Assembly: GCF_036788415.1 (NCBI RefSeq)
Contig: NZ_DAIQNN010000002.1
Coordinates: 49,405-113,404, forward strand
DNA length: 64,000 nucleotides
Direction: 5' to 3'
Origin: Rubrimonas sp036788415
GTDB taxonomy: Bacteria; Pseudomonadota; Alphaproteobacteria; Rhodobacterales; Rhodobacteraceae
The translations under genes and the position numbers were made by a program. Below are positions 42,342 through 50,554 of the stretch, one piece after another (positions within the stretch are counted from its first letter, which is position 1; the number at the start of each line of letters is the position of its first letter). Under the pieces are notes generated by a model. It was not told the origin of the DNA and ran no database searches. It was given only the letters and a program-made list of their open reading frames with translations.

Positions 42342-43310
42342 TCAGGGAGCGGCGCGGCTGCGGAAGGCTTCGCAAGGGTCCGCGCGCTCGGCGGGCGCCG
42401 TGAACCAGACGAAATCGTAGAGCGCCGCGCCTTCCGGCCCTGCGGCGTAGGCGCGCCAGTCCTCCGCGCCGTCGAAGGTCTCCAGCATCGCGACGCTGAG
42501 CACGCGCAGATCGGGCCGCGCGGCGGCGAGCGCCGCGGGCGCGCCCCGATCCTTGCGCGCGTGGCCCGCGCCGGCGATCAGCGCGACGGGGCGCTCTCCA
42601 CCGAGCGCGCGGGCGCGCAGGGCCGCGTCGGCGAAGGCCGCGTCGCGCAACCGCTGCGCCTCGACCATCTGGCGCCCGACGCTCTCGGGGATCGCGTCGC
42701 AATGGGCGGCGACCTGCTCGGCGGCGGCTGCGGCGAGGACGGACTCCGGCAGGGGGCTCTGAAGCCCGTAGCGCCCGCCGGACGCGCCGATCGACCGCCG
42801 CGCCGCAACGTCCGCGCCCTCGCGCATCGCGGCCCCCGCCGCCTCGCGGTCGATGGCGCCGCCGGTGACCTCGGCGTCGGGCGCCGCGGCGAAGATCGGC
42901 GCGTACATCGCGAAATCCGGCCAGCCCCGGCGCTCCCAGTCGAGCGCGGCGGCGAGGGCCGCGGCGTCGGCCCCTTCGGCGCGCAACCGCGCCACCGCGT
43001 CTTCGCGGTCGCGCGGGATCATTTCGAAGGCGAGGCCGCCGGGGGCGAGGCGCGCCGTCAGCCAGGCCTGCGCGGCGTGATGGTCGGCGTTGTCATGGGT
43101 CTCGCCGAGCACGACGACGTCCGCCCCGGCCAACGCCTCGGCCAGCGCCTCCGGCCCCGCCACCGCCGCGCCATCCGCCGTTGCGACGATCCGTCCGGCG
43201 AGCGGGTGGGGATGGGCTGCAGTGGCCGGCATCGCTGGCCCGTCCTGCGCGGCGACCGCCGCGGCGAGGGCGAGCAGCGGGGCGAGCGCTGCGAAAGCGA
43301 GACGGATCAT
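42342..43310 (-). CDS. ChaN-family haem-binding (lipo)protein-like
   Basis: 322-residue exported protein of the ChaN/DUF399 group, which bind haem in a periplasmic Tiki-like fold. The signal peptide (about 1-22, MIRLAFAALAPLLALAAAVAA) has no lipobox Cys, so the mature protein may be soluble. The family core VVLGETHDNADHHAAQAWL is clear, with FEMIPRDREDAV and LDWERRGWPDFAMYAPIFAAA next, and ALIAGAGHARKDRGAP near the end. A haem-uptake role is possible, but there is no haem transporter nearby. Confidence 0.78.
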   Translation of the reverse strand: MIRLAFAALAPLLALAAAVAAQDGPAMPATAAHPHPLAGRIVATADGAAVAGPEALAEALAGADVVVLGETHDNADHHAAQAWLTARLAPGGLAFEMIPRDREDAVARLRAEGADAAALAAALDWERRGWPDFAMYAPIFAAAPDAEVTGGAIDREAAGAAMREGADVAARRSIGASGGRYGLQSPLPESVLAAAAAEQVAAHCDAIPESVGRQMVEAQRLRDAAFADAALRARALGGERPVALIAGAGHARKDRGAPAALAAARPDLRVLSVAMLETFDGAEDWRAYAAGPEGAALYDFVWFTAPAERADPCEAFRSRAAP

Positions 43311-43412
43311 GGCGGAGACCTCCCTGATGCGGCGGGCGCCCGACCGTAGCGACGCGGCGCGCGCCTTGCTATATGAGCCTGAATTGCGGGTTGTCCCGAC
43401 GGGCGCAGGGCG

Positions 43413-43541
43413 ATGGGCGGAAAATTCCTCAGAGGCGCGGCCTATGCGGCGCTGTCGGCGATGATCGCTCTGGCCTCATGCCAGGGCGTGGTCGATTACG
43501 ACGACCGTCGGGCGGCGACCATAGCGGAGCAGCCGCGATGA
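43413..43541 (+). CDS. Small lipoprotein heading the XpaC-TelA operon (42 aa)
   Basis: 42 residues: a basic start (MGGKFLRG), a hydrophobic segment and a lipobox LASC at residues 20-23, leaving a 20-residue mature peptide (CQGVVDYDDRRAATIAEQPR). The stop overlaps the next start as ATGA, the strongest reason to call it real. It is transcribed toward XpaC and TelA, divergent from the ChaN-like gene. No homologue is recognised. Its small size and lipid anchor suggest a regulator or partner of the membrane protein that follows. Confidence 0.65.
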   Translation: MGGKFLRGAAYAALSAMIALASCQGVVDYDDRRAATIAEQPR

Positions 43542-44521
43542 GCGCGGGCCGCCGCTGGGGCGGCGCCCATTCGCCCGGAGACGGCCGCGGCGAGGAGGGC
43601 CCCGCCGCCCGCGCGGCCCGGGCCGCGCGCGTCGCCGGCGCTCCGCCTCCCTCTCCCCAACTGCCGCGCCCGAAGCCCGCTTCGCGCAAGCCCGCGCCGT
43701 CGCAATGGTCAGGGCGCGCCGTGCGCTCGCGCTCGCTGCGCGCGACGCTGCTGTTTCTCTGGCCGACCTTCCTGCTGTTCGGCGCCTTCGCCGCGATGCT
43801 CGAGGGCGACGCGCTGGGGCTGGTGTGGATGGGCGGCGCCTGGGTCGCGCTGATCCTCGCCGCCGGCCTGACGCGCACCGGGATCGAGGCGGCGGCGGCC
43901 TATGAGGCGCGCGCCGTCGCCAAGCCGCCGGCCTTCCCGCGCAAGCTGTTCGGCGCCGCCTTCACCGCGCTCGGCGTCGGCGTCGCGACCTGGTTCGGCG
44001 GGCTCGACATGGTGCGGACCGTCGTGTTCGCGGCGGTCGCGGGCGGTCTGCATGTGGCGGCGTTCGGGATCGATCCGATGAAGGCCAAGGGCGTCGACGG
44101 GCTCGAAGGCGCCGCGCTCGACGAGGCGATCACCAAGATCGAGACGGCCCGCGCGCTGCTCGGCGAGATGACAGGCGCGATCGCGCGCACCGCCGACCGC
44201 GCGCTTCAAGACCGCGTCGCCGCGCTCGCCGCCAGCGCGCAGGAGGTGCTCGCGCGCATCGAGCGCGATCCGCGCGATCTGCGCCGGGCGCGGCGGTTCC
44301 TCTCGGTCTATCTCGTCGGCGCGCGCGACGCCGCGGTGAAATTCGCCCGCGCGTGGGAGGAGAGCCCGGACCCCCTGATGCGCGCCGACTATGTCGCGCT
44401 GCTCGACGATCTGGAGGGCCATTTCGCCCGCCACCGCGAAGAGCTGCTGCTCGACGACCGCACCGCGCTCGACGTCGAGATCGAAGTGCTGCGCGACCGG
44501 CTGAAGATGGAAGGCGTCTGA
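43538..44521 (+). CDS. XpaC-family (5-bromo-4-chloroindolyl phosphate hydrolysis) membrane protein
   Basis: 327 residues. A disordered Pro/Arg-rich N-terminal 60 is followed by two or more TM helices (about 66-115 and 135-170) and a helical soluble domain (about 185-327) with LDEAITKIETARALLGEMTG and ARRFLSVYLVGARDAAVKFA, the XpaC pattern. The family is usually found beside TelA, as here (40 bases upstream). The historical phosphatase activity is not supported by any catalytic motif. It is coupled to the small lipoprotein by ATGA. The role may be membrane-stress or toxic-anion response, inferred from its partner. Confidence 0.8.
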   Translation: MSAGRRWGGAHSPGDGRGEEGPAARAARAARVAGAPPPSPQLPRPKPASRKPAPSQWSGRAVRSRSLRATLLFLWPTFLLFGAFAAMLEGDALGLVWMGGAWVALILAAGLTRTGIEAAAAYEARAVAKPPAFPRKLFGAAFTALGVGVATWFGGLDMVRTVVFAAVAGGLHVAAFGIDPMKAKGVDGLEGAALDEAITKIETARALLGEMTGAIARTADRALQDRVAALAASAQEVLARIERDPRDLRRARRFLSVYLVGARDAAVKFARAWEESPDPLMRADYVALLDDLEGHFARHREELLLDDRTALDVEIEVLRDRLKMEGV

Positions 44522-44561
44522 GCGCCCGCGCCGGACCCGAGCCCCGACAGGAGGATTTCCC

Positions 44562-45749
44562 ATGACCGACGGACTTCGCGACAAGGCGCAGGCGGCGCTC
44601 GCCGAGGCCGACGCCGTGACGATGGCGCTGCTGCCCGAGCCGAAAGGCGAGCTGATCGTCATCGATCAGGCCGCGCCCGAGGACCGCGCCGCCATCGAGG
44701 CGCGCATGGCCGAGCTCGACATGGCCAACACCCAGTCGATCATCACCTTCGGCTCGAAGGCGCAGGCGGGGCTCACAGCCATCTCCAACGAGATGCTGGA
44801 GGGCGTGCGCAACAAGGACACGGGTCCCGCCGGAGACGCGCTGGGGCGCATGGTCGCCTCGATCCGCGGCTTCGACGTGGCCGAACTCGACCCCAACCGC
44901 AAGCAGAGCTGGTGGGAGCGGCTGATGGGGCGGGTGACGCCGGTGGCCGAGTTCATCGCGCAGTACGAGGGCGTGCGCGGAACCATCGACCGCATCACAG
45001 ACGAGTTGCTGACGCATGAGACGGTGCTGCTCAAGGACGTGAAGTTCCTCGACAAGCTCTACGAGAAGACGCTGCAATTCTACGACGAGATCGCGCTCTA
45101 CATCGCCGCCGGCGAAGCCAAGCTCGCCGAACTCGACGCGACCACCATCCCCGCCAAGGAACGCCAGGTCGAGAACGCCTCCGAAGGCGAGGCGATCCTG
45201 CGCGCGCAGGAGCTGCGCGACCTGCGCGCCGCGCGCGACGACCTCGAGCGCCGGGTGCACGACATGAAGCTGACCCGCCAGGTCACCATGCAGTCGTTGC
45301 CCTCGATCCGGCTGGTGCAGGAGAACGACAAGAGCCTGATCGGCAAGATCAAGTCCACGCTCGTCAACACCGTGCCGCTGTGGGAGACGCAGCTGGCGCA
45401 GGCCGTCACCATCGCCCGCTCGCGCGACGCCGCCGGCGCGGTGAAAGGCGCGACCGACCTGACCAACGAGCTTCTGCGCAAGAACGCCGAAAACCTCCAG
45501 AGCGCCAACCGCGAAGTGCGCGAGCAGATGGAGCGCGGCGTGTTCGACATCGAGGCGGTCAAGGAGGCCAACGACCGGCTGATCGCGACGATCAACGAAA
45601 GCCTCCAGATCGCCGACGAGGGCAAGGCCCGGCGCGCCGCCGCCGAAGCGGAGCTCCGGAAGATGGAAGCCGAGCTGAAGGCGACGCTGGCCTCCGCCAA
45701 GGCGCGCGCCGACGGGGTCGGCGAGAACCTCGGGGGGGCGGTCAACTGA
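44562..45749 (+). CDS. TelA-family toxic anion resistance protein
   Basis: 395-residue, mostly helical soluble protein of the TelA/KlaA/YaaN group, associated with tellurite and other anion resistance and linked by gene context to Ter-type stress systems. Conserved segments: SIITFGSKAQAGLTAISNEML, WWERLMGRVTPVAEFIAQYE, LLKDVKFLDKLYEKTLQFYDE and MQSLPSIRLVQENDKSLIGK. A long coiled-coil-like C-terminus follows. AGGAGG precedes the ATG. Its TGA overlaps a CTG start of the next gene, suggesting coupling. Confidence 0.88.
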   Translation: MTDGLRDKAQAALAEADAVTMALLPEPKGELIVIDQAAPEDRAAIEARMAELDMANTQSIITFGSKAQAGLTAISNEMLEGVRNKDTGPAGDALGRMVASIRGFDVAELDPNRKQSWWERLMGRVTPVAEFIAQYEGVRGTIDRITDELLTHETVLLKDVKFLDKLYEKTLQFYDEIALYIAAGEAKLAELDATTIPAKERQVENASEGEAILRAQELRDLRAARDDLERRVHDMKLTRQVTMQSLPSIRLVQENDKSLIGKIKSTLVNTVPLWETQLAQAVTIARSRDAAGAVKGATDLTNELLRKNAENLQSANREVREQMERGVFDIEAVKEANDRLIATINESLQIADEGKARRAAAEAELRKMEAELKATLASAKARADGVGENLGGAVN

Positions 45750-46603
45750 GAGGCCGCGCCCCGCTCTGCGCGGCGGCGCTCGCCCTTGCGGGCTGCGCCG
45801 CCGCGGCCCCCGACCGCGCCACCCGCGCCTATGCCGAGCTGACCCAGTACGCGCAGGCGATGGGGGGCATGCGCACCGATTACGCGCCCGCGGACGCGCC
45901 CTTCAGCAATGCCGACCTCGCCCGCAATTTCGAGCGGATCGTGTTCTTCTCGGAGTTCACGCTGGTGGACGGCGCGCTGGTCGCGCGCGAGCGCGAGACG
46001 CCGCTGGTGAAATGGCGCGGACCGATCCGGTACGCGCTGGCCGGCGACGCGGTGACCGCGCGCGACGTCGCGACATACGCCGCCCTCGCCGAGCGTCTGT
46101 CGCGGGTGACCGGGCTCGACATCGCCGCCGCGGCGCCCGGCGAGCAGGACAATCTGCTGATCCTGATCCTGTCGCGCCCGGCCCGGCGCAGCGCGGCCGA
46201 GTTTCTGGAGATGCTCGACGGCGAGGCGAGCGAAGGGCTGATCTACCGTCTGAAGGGCGACGACTGGGAGATCCCCTGCGCCGCGACCGTCGGCGTGAAC
46301 CCGACCGATCCGGTGATCCTGCAGGGCGTGATCCTCATCAAGGCCGAGACCACCGGCCTGCTGCGCGAGAGCTGCGCGCATGAGGAATTCGCGCAGGCGC
46401 TCGGCCCGGGCAACGACTTCTTCGGCGCGCGGCCCTCGATCTTCAACGACGACGGCGAATTCGCGCTGCTGACCGAGCATGACGAGTATCTGCTGCGCGT
46501 GCTCTATGATGATCGCCTGCGCAGCGGGATGCGGCGTCATGAGGCGATGCCCATCGTGCGCGAGGTGATCTCGGAGCTTCGCCCCGAAGGCGGGCCGGTC
46601 TGA
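45746..46603 (+). CDS. DUF2927 lipoprotein
   Basis: Exported protein of about 285 residues of the DUF2927 family (NADLARNFERIVFFSEFT, LVKWRGPIRYALAG, LSRVTGLDIAAA, ESCAHEEFAQALGPGNDF). The only start that keeps the signal peptide is a CTG at 45746, whose TG is shared with the telA TGA. It gives RGRAPLCAAALALAGC, a clear lipoprotein signal with Cys17. No ATG or GTG in frame is near. Function unknown; the family is common in Rhodobacterales and here belongs to the XpaC-TelA unit. Confidence 0.75.
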   Translation: MRGRAPLCAAALALAGCAAAAPDRATRAYAELTQYAQAMGGMRTDYAPADAPFSNADLARNFERIVFFSEFTLVDGALVARERETPLVKWRGPIRYALAGDAVTARDVATYAALAERLSRVTGLDIAAAAPGEQDNLLILILSRPARRSAAEFLEMLDGEASEGLIYRLKGDDWEIPCAATVGVNPTDPVILQGVILIKAETTGLLRESCAHEEFAQALGPGNDFFGARPSIFNDDGEFALLTEHDEYLLRVLYDDRLRSGMRRHEAMPIVREVISELRPEGGPV

Positions 46604-46731
46604 CGCGCGCCGCCCGAACGCGCGGCGGTCGTCGCGGCCTGCGGCGGCGCTGGCGCTCGCAGCGGGGCGCGGCTACTCTGCCCGCAGCGGCGCGCGATCG
46701 CCGCAGGACATGCGAACAAAGGGGTGGAGGC

Positions 46732-47145
46732 ATGACCGGACTGAGGATTTTCCGCGCCGGGGGCAAGGCGGCGCTCGCCGCTTGCCTTGCGGGCGCGCTG
46801 TGGACGGCGCTCGCCGCGCCCGTTCTCGCCGCGACCGAGGAGCAGCTGCGCGCGGCCTTCGCGGCGGCGGACGTCAACGCCGACGGCGTGGTGGACGTCG
46901 ACGAATACGTCGCCTATTTCGCGGATGCGTTCCGCCGGCGCGACGCGGACGGCGACGGGTTCCTCGTTCCCGCCGATTTCCCGAACCCGGACATGGCGCG
47001 CTTCGGCGAGGCCGACCGCGACGGCGACGGACGCATCTCGCTCGGCGAGGCGGTGGCGGAGCGGATGCTGGTGTTCTTCGATCTCGCCTCCGACGACGGC
47101 GTGATCCGGCTCGACGAACTGCTCGCCTATGAAGCGGCGCGCTGA
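46732..47145 (+). CDS. Exported EF-hand calcium-binding protein
   Basis: 137 residues with a signal peptide (about 1-33, ending VLAA). EF-hand loops are seen at 47-58 (DVNADGVVDVDE), 71-82 (DADGDGFLVPAD, lacking the final Glu), 95-106 (DRDGDGRISLGE) and a degenerate fourth at 117-129. It probably binds three or four Ca2+ in the periplasm. It lies 128 bases after the DUF2927 gene and 10 bases before the glycine-zipper gene, so those two form a small unit. Its biological role is not known. Confidence 0.78.
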   Translation: MTGLRIFRAGGKAALAACLAGALWTALAAPVLAATEEQLRAAFAAADVNADGVVDVDEYVAYFADAFRRRDADGDGFLVPADFPNPDMARFGEADRDGDGRISLGEAVAERMLVFFDLASDDGVIRLDELLAYEAAR

Positions 47146-47155
47146 GGAGGATGCG

Positions 47156-47395
47156 ATGACCATGACCACACGGCTAACGCGCGGCGCAGGCCTCGCGCTC
47201 GCGGCCCTTCTTGCGCTCTCGGCCTGCGAGGGCGTTCCCATCGACCAGCGCACCCAGGGCCAGATCCTCGGCGGCGCGACCGGCGCTGTGCTCGGCTCGA
47301 CGATCGGCGGCGGCACGGGGCGCGTCGTCGCCACGGGCGCCGGCGCGGTGCTCGGCACGATGGTGGGCGGCAACATCGCCGACCGGATGGACTGA
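47156..47395 (+). CDS. Glycine-zipper small lipoprotein
   Basis: 79 residues from the ATG at 47156, with GAGGAGG 5 bases upstream (an upstream in-frame ATG at 47129 lies inside the previous gene). The lipobox is LSAC (Cys24). The rest is a glycine-zipper hairpin (QILGGATGAVLGSTIGGGTG and a second VATGAGAVLGTMVGGN), as in outer-membrane Rick_17kDa and SlyB-like proteins. A 10-bp terminator hairpin follows. Confidence 0.75.
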   Translation: MTMTTRLTRGAGLALAALLALSACEGVPIDQRTQGQILGGATGAVLGSTIGGGTGRVVATGAGAVLGTMVGGNIADRMD

Positions 47396-47401
47396 GGCGG
47401 C

Positions 47402-47426
47402 GGCGCGCCCCCATGCGGGGCGCGCC
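47402..47426 (+). terminator. Hairpin terminator after the glycine-zipper gene
   Basis: Perfect 10-bp stem GGCGCGCCCC (47402-47411) with GGGGCGCGCC (47417-47426), 5-base loop, 6 bases after the stop. Confidence 0.65.
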
Positions 47427-47446
47427 CGTCCTTCGCGAGGCGCCGG

Positions 47447-48112
47447 ATGCGCTACATCCTCCACATCGCCGACAAGCCGTATTCCAGCTGGTCGATGCGG
47501 GGCTGGCTGCTGCTGCACGCCTTCGGCTTCGACTTCGAGGAGCGGCTGCATCGCCTTTACGATCCCGAATTCGACGCCTTCCGCGCGCAGATGGCGCCGG
47601 CGCGCTCGGTTCCGGCGCTGGAATGGACCGACGGCGCGGAGCGGGCGATCCTGTGGGACAGCCTCGCCATCGCCGAGACGCTCGCCGAGGCGCGACCCGA
47701 GGCCGGGCTCTGGCCGGAAGGGGCGACGGCGCGGGCTGCGGCGCGGTCCCTGGCGGCCCAGATGCATTCCGGCTTCGCCGCGCTCCGTCAGGCCGCGCCG
47801 ATGAACACCCGCCGCAAGGGGCCGCCGCTGGCCGCGTCCGAGGCGGTCCGCGCCGATCTCGACCGCTTGTCCGAGCTTTGGCGCTGGGCGCGGGCGGGCT
47901 GGGGCGCGGGCGGGCCGTATCTGTTCGGCGCGCGCTTCACCGCGGCCGACGCGTTCTTCGCGCCGGTGGCGTGGCGCGTGCGCGGCTACGGGCTCGAGGT
48001 GGATGCGGGGTCGGCGGCCTATCTCGACGCGCTGCTCGCCCACCCGTCCTGTCGGCGCTGGGAGGCCGACGCCGCCGCCGACCCGCGCGTGATCGCGCGC
48101 TACGAGAACTGA
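47447..48112 (+). CDS. Glutathione S-transferase family protein
   Basis: 221 residues. A thioredoxin-like N-terminal domain (ILHIADKPYSSWSMRGWLLL, with Ser as likely glutathione-activating residue; then ARSVPALEWTD and the ILWDSLAIAETLAE cis-Pro/Ser motif) precedes the helical C-terminal domain. It follows a terminator, so is probably a separate unit. Conjugation substrate unknown. Ends 22 bases from the convergent response regulator gene. Confidence 0.85.
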   Translation: MRYILHIADKPYSSWSMRGWLLLHAFGFDFEERLHRLYDPEFDAFRAQMAPARSVPALEWTDGAERAILWDSLAIAETLAEARPEAGLWPEGATARAAARSLAAQMHSGFAALRQAAPMNTRRKGPPLAASEAVRADLDRLSELWRWARAGWGAGGPYLFGARFTAADAFFAPVAWRVRGYGLEVDAGSAAYLDALLAHPSCRRWEADAAADPRVIARYEN

Positions 48113-48134
48113 GCCGCCCTCCCGCGCTCGGGTC

Positions 48135-49565
48135 TCAGCCGGCGATCCGCCGCAGGCCCTGCGCGTCGGCGCGCTCCCAGCTTTCGCGCTTGCGGTAGAG
48201 CGTCGAGGGGCTGACGTCGAGGATGCGCGCGGCCCGCGGGATCGAGCCGCCGCAGGCGTCGATGGTCTGCTCGATGAACTCGCGCTCGACTTCGGACAGC
48301 GTCGCGCCGACGAGCGGGGCGAGCGCTTCGCGCAAGTTGGGAGCCCCTGCGGGCGCCGGGCGGGATGCGGGTCCGGGCGGGATCGCGCCTGCGCAGGCGG
48401 CGAGCTTCGCCGGCAGCATCTCGGGCGTCACCAGCGGCCCGTCGCGCAGCACGGCGACATTGCGCAGCACGTTCTGCACCTCGCGCACATTGCCCGGCCA
48501 CGGATAGGCGCGGAACGCCGCGCGCACCGTGTCCGACAGCCCCGCGAAGCGCTTGCCCTCGACGCGGGCGTAATCGGCGAGCAGCTTGTCGGCCAGCCGC
48601 AGCACGTCGTCGCCGCGCTCGCGCAGCGGCGGCAGATGGATCGGCACGACATAGAGGCGGTAGAACAGGTCCGAGCGGAACCGACCGGCGTCCACTTCCG
48701 TCTGCGGGTCGCGATTGGTGGCGCAGACGATGCGCACGTCCACCTTGCGCGCCGACGCGGCGCCGACCGGCTGGATCGTCGACGTCTGCAGGAATCGCAG
48801 CAGCTTGGTCTGCAGGTCGATGTCCATCTCGCAGATTTCGTCGAGAAACAGCGTGCCGCCATCCGCGGTGGCGGCGGCGCCCGGCTTGTCGGAGATCGCG
48901 CCGGTGAACGAGCCCTTGAGATGGCCGAACACTTCCGATTCGAGCAGATCGCGCGGGATCGCCCCGCAATTGAGCGGCACGAAGGGCCGGTCGCGGCGCG
49001 GCGACAGGTCGTGGATCGCCTGCGCGGCGAGTTCCTTGCCCGTGCCGCTCTCGCCCGTGATGAACACCGTCGCGGTCGACCGCCCGACGTCGCGGATCGT
49101 CTCGTAGACGGCGCGCATCGCCGGCGACAGCCCGACGAAGCCCTGGAAGCCCTGCGCATCGGGCTCGGGCGGCGCGACGAGATGGGGGGAAGCCGGCGCC
49201 GCGTCGGCCTGCTCGACCGCGCGCAGCAGCCGCGCCTCGTCGAAAGGCTTCACGAGGAAATCGAACGCTCCGGCCCGCATCGCCTCGACGGCGCGGTTGA
49301 TCGAGCCGTTCGACGTCGCCACGATCGCGCGCACGTTGGGGTCGCGCGCGCGCATCTCGCGCAGCGCGTCGATGCCGTCGCCATCGGGCAGCACCAGATC
49401 GAGCAGGACGAGCCGGTGCCCACCGGCGGCGAACCGCGCGCGCGCCTCGGCGAGGGTGAAGGCGCACTCCACCTCGCGCCCCGCGCGGCGCAGCAGCGTC
49501 GCATAGAGGTCGGACAGCGACGGGGTGTCCTCGACGAGGAGGATCGGTTTTCGCGCCTGCGCCAC
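48135..49565 (-). CDS. Sigma-54-dependent response regulator (NtrC family)
   Basis: 476-residue activator. REC domain (1-115) with phospho-acceptor Asp56 (VLLDLVLPDGDG) and Lys106; AAA+ domain (about 143-375) with Walker A GESGTGKE (171-178), sigma-54 contact loop GSFTGA (218-223; canonical GAFTGA), Walker B LFLDEI and arginine-finger region RFRSDLFYRL; Fis-type HTH (about 439-465, SIPRAARILDVSPSTLYRK). Architecture resembles LuxO. It is the last gene of an apparent operon with the REC-Hpt protein and the sensor kinase. Target promoters would be of the -24/-12 type. Confidence 0.9.
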   Translation of the reverse strand: MAQARKPILLVEDTPSLSDLYATLLRRAGREVECAFTLAEARARFAAGGHRLVLLDLVLPDGDGIDALREMRARDPNVRAIVATSNGSINRAVEAMRAGAFDFLVKPFDEARLLRAVEQADAAPASPHLVAPPEPDAQGFQGFVGLSPAMRAVYETIRDVGRSTATVFITGESGTGKELAAQAIHDLSPRRDRPFVPLNCGAIPRDLLESEVFGHLKGSFTGAISDKPGAAATADGGTLFLDEICEMDIDLQTKLLRFLQTSTIQPVGAASARKVDVRIVCATNRDPQTEVDAGRFRSDLFYRLYVVPIHLPPLRERGDDVLRLADKLLADYARVEGKRFAGLSDTVRAAFRAYPWPGNVREVQNVLRNVAVLRDGPLVTPEMLPAKLAACAGAIPPGPASRPAPAGAPNLREALAPLVGATLSEVEREFIEQTIDACGGSIPRAARILDVSPSTLYRKRESWERADAQGLRRIAG

Positions 49566-49645
49566 GGCGTCGGCGACCTCCCTTGCGGTTCGCGCGCCGC
49601 CGGCGGCGGCGCGCCCCTCCCTTGGATCGGCGGGAGGACGTGAGT

Positions 49646-50497
49646 CTACTGGGCCTTCGACCTCAGGAAGGCGCGCAGCACGGTGGACTGCATCGAAATG
49701 TCCGAGCCGATCGCCGCGGGGTCGTCGGACGCCTTGCCGTTGGCCACCGCGTTCAGCCGCTGCGCCAGCGTCTTGAGCGGCTCGGCGCCGATGGCCCCGC
49801 AGACCGAGATCATCACATGCGTCGCATTGCTCAGCACGCTCATGTCCGACGCGGCGACCCCCTCGCGCACCTGCTGGACGGCGGCGTCGAGATCGCTGTC
49901 GATCTTGCCGAGAAGATCGCGCATCGCCTCCGGCCCGATCGCCTCGGCGAGGCCGGTGAACACCTCCATCTCGACGGGCCGCCCAGTGGCAGGCCGCGCC
50001 GTCGGCGCCGCCGTCGCGGCGGCGGGGACATCAGGCGCTGCGCTCTGGGCGTGGGCTGCGGCGGGCGCGCCTCCAGCGGCCCGACGCACGCGTTCGGTGA
50101 GGTTGAGGATGTCGCGCCCGAACTGCTCGATGCTGATCAGCGGCTTGGGGATCAGCCCGTCGGCGCCGGCCTCGGCGATCTTCTCGCGATGCTCGCGCAG
50201 CGCATAGGCCGTGACCGCGATCACCGGCGCGTCGCACAGCGGCGGCGCCGACTGGCGGATCGACTTGATGACGTCGAGTCCGGAGACGCGCGGCATCTCG
50301 ATGTCGATCAGATAGATGTCGTAGCGATGCGCCTCGATCATCTCCAGCGCCTCGGCGCCGTCATTGGCGACGTCGACCCGCGAGCCCAGAGCGTCGAGCA
50401 ACTGGGTCGCGACCATCTGGTTGGTGATGTTGTCCTCCGCGAGAAGCACGCGCTTTCCGCGAAGCCAGGCGAGACCTGAAGCGTTGGAGCTGTCCAT
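49646..50497 (-). CDS. Receiver-Hpt two-domain phosphorelay protein
   Basis: 283 residues from the ATG at 50497. REC (about 14-138) is complete: Glu21/Asp22, phospho-acceptor Asp65 in YLIDIEMPR, Thr96 and Lys118. An Ala/Pro linker (140-173) leads to a C-terminal Hpt-like helical domain with His227 in NATHVMISVCGAIGA. Here the usual Lys-Gly after the His motif is Ile-Ser. It lies between the sensor kinase and the NtrC-type regulator, so it could relay phosphate from one to the other. Longer in-frame starts (to 50551) have no support. Confidence 0.82.
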   Translation of the reverse strand: MDSSNASGLAWLRGKRVLLAEDNITNQMVATQLLDALGSRVDVANDGAEALEMIEAHRYDIYLIDIEMPRVSGLDVIKSIRQSAPPLCDAPVIAVTAYALREHREKIAEAGADGLIPKPLISIEQFGRDILNLTERVRRAAGGAPAAAHAQSAAPDVPAAATAAPTARPATGRPVEMEVFTGLAEAIGPEAMRDLLGKIDSDLDAAVQQVREGVAASDMSVLSNATHVMISVCGAIGAEPLKTLAQRLNAVANGKASDDPAAIGSDISMQSTVLRAFLRSKAQ

Positions 50498-50554
50498 CTG
50501 TCCGGTCGTTCCTGACTTCCTTACGCGGCGTCGCGCAATCTGGGCGCGCACTGC

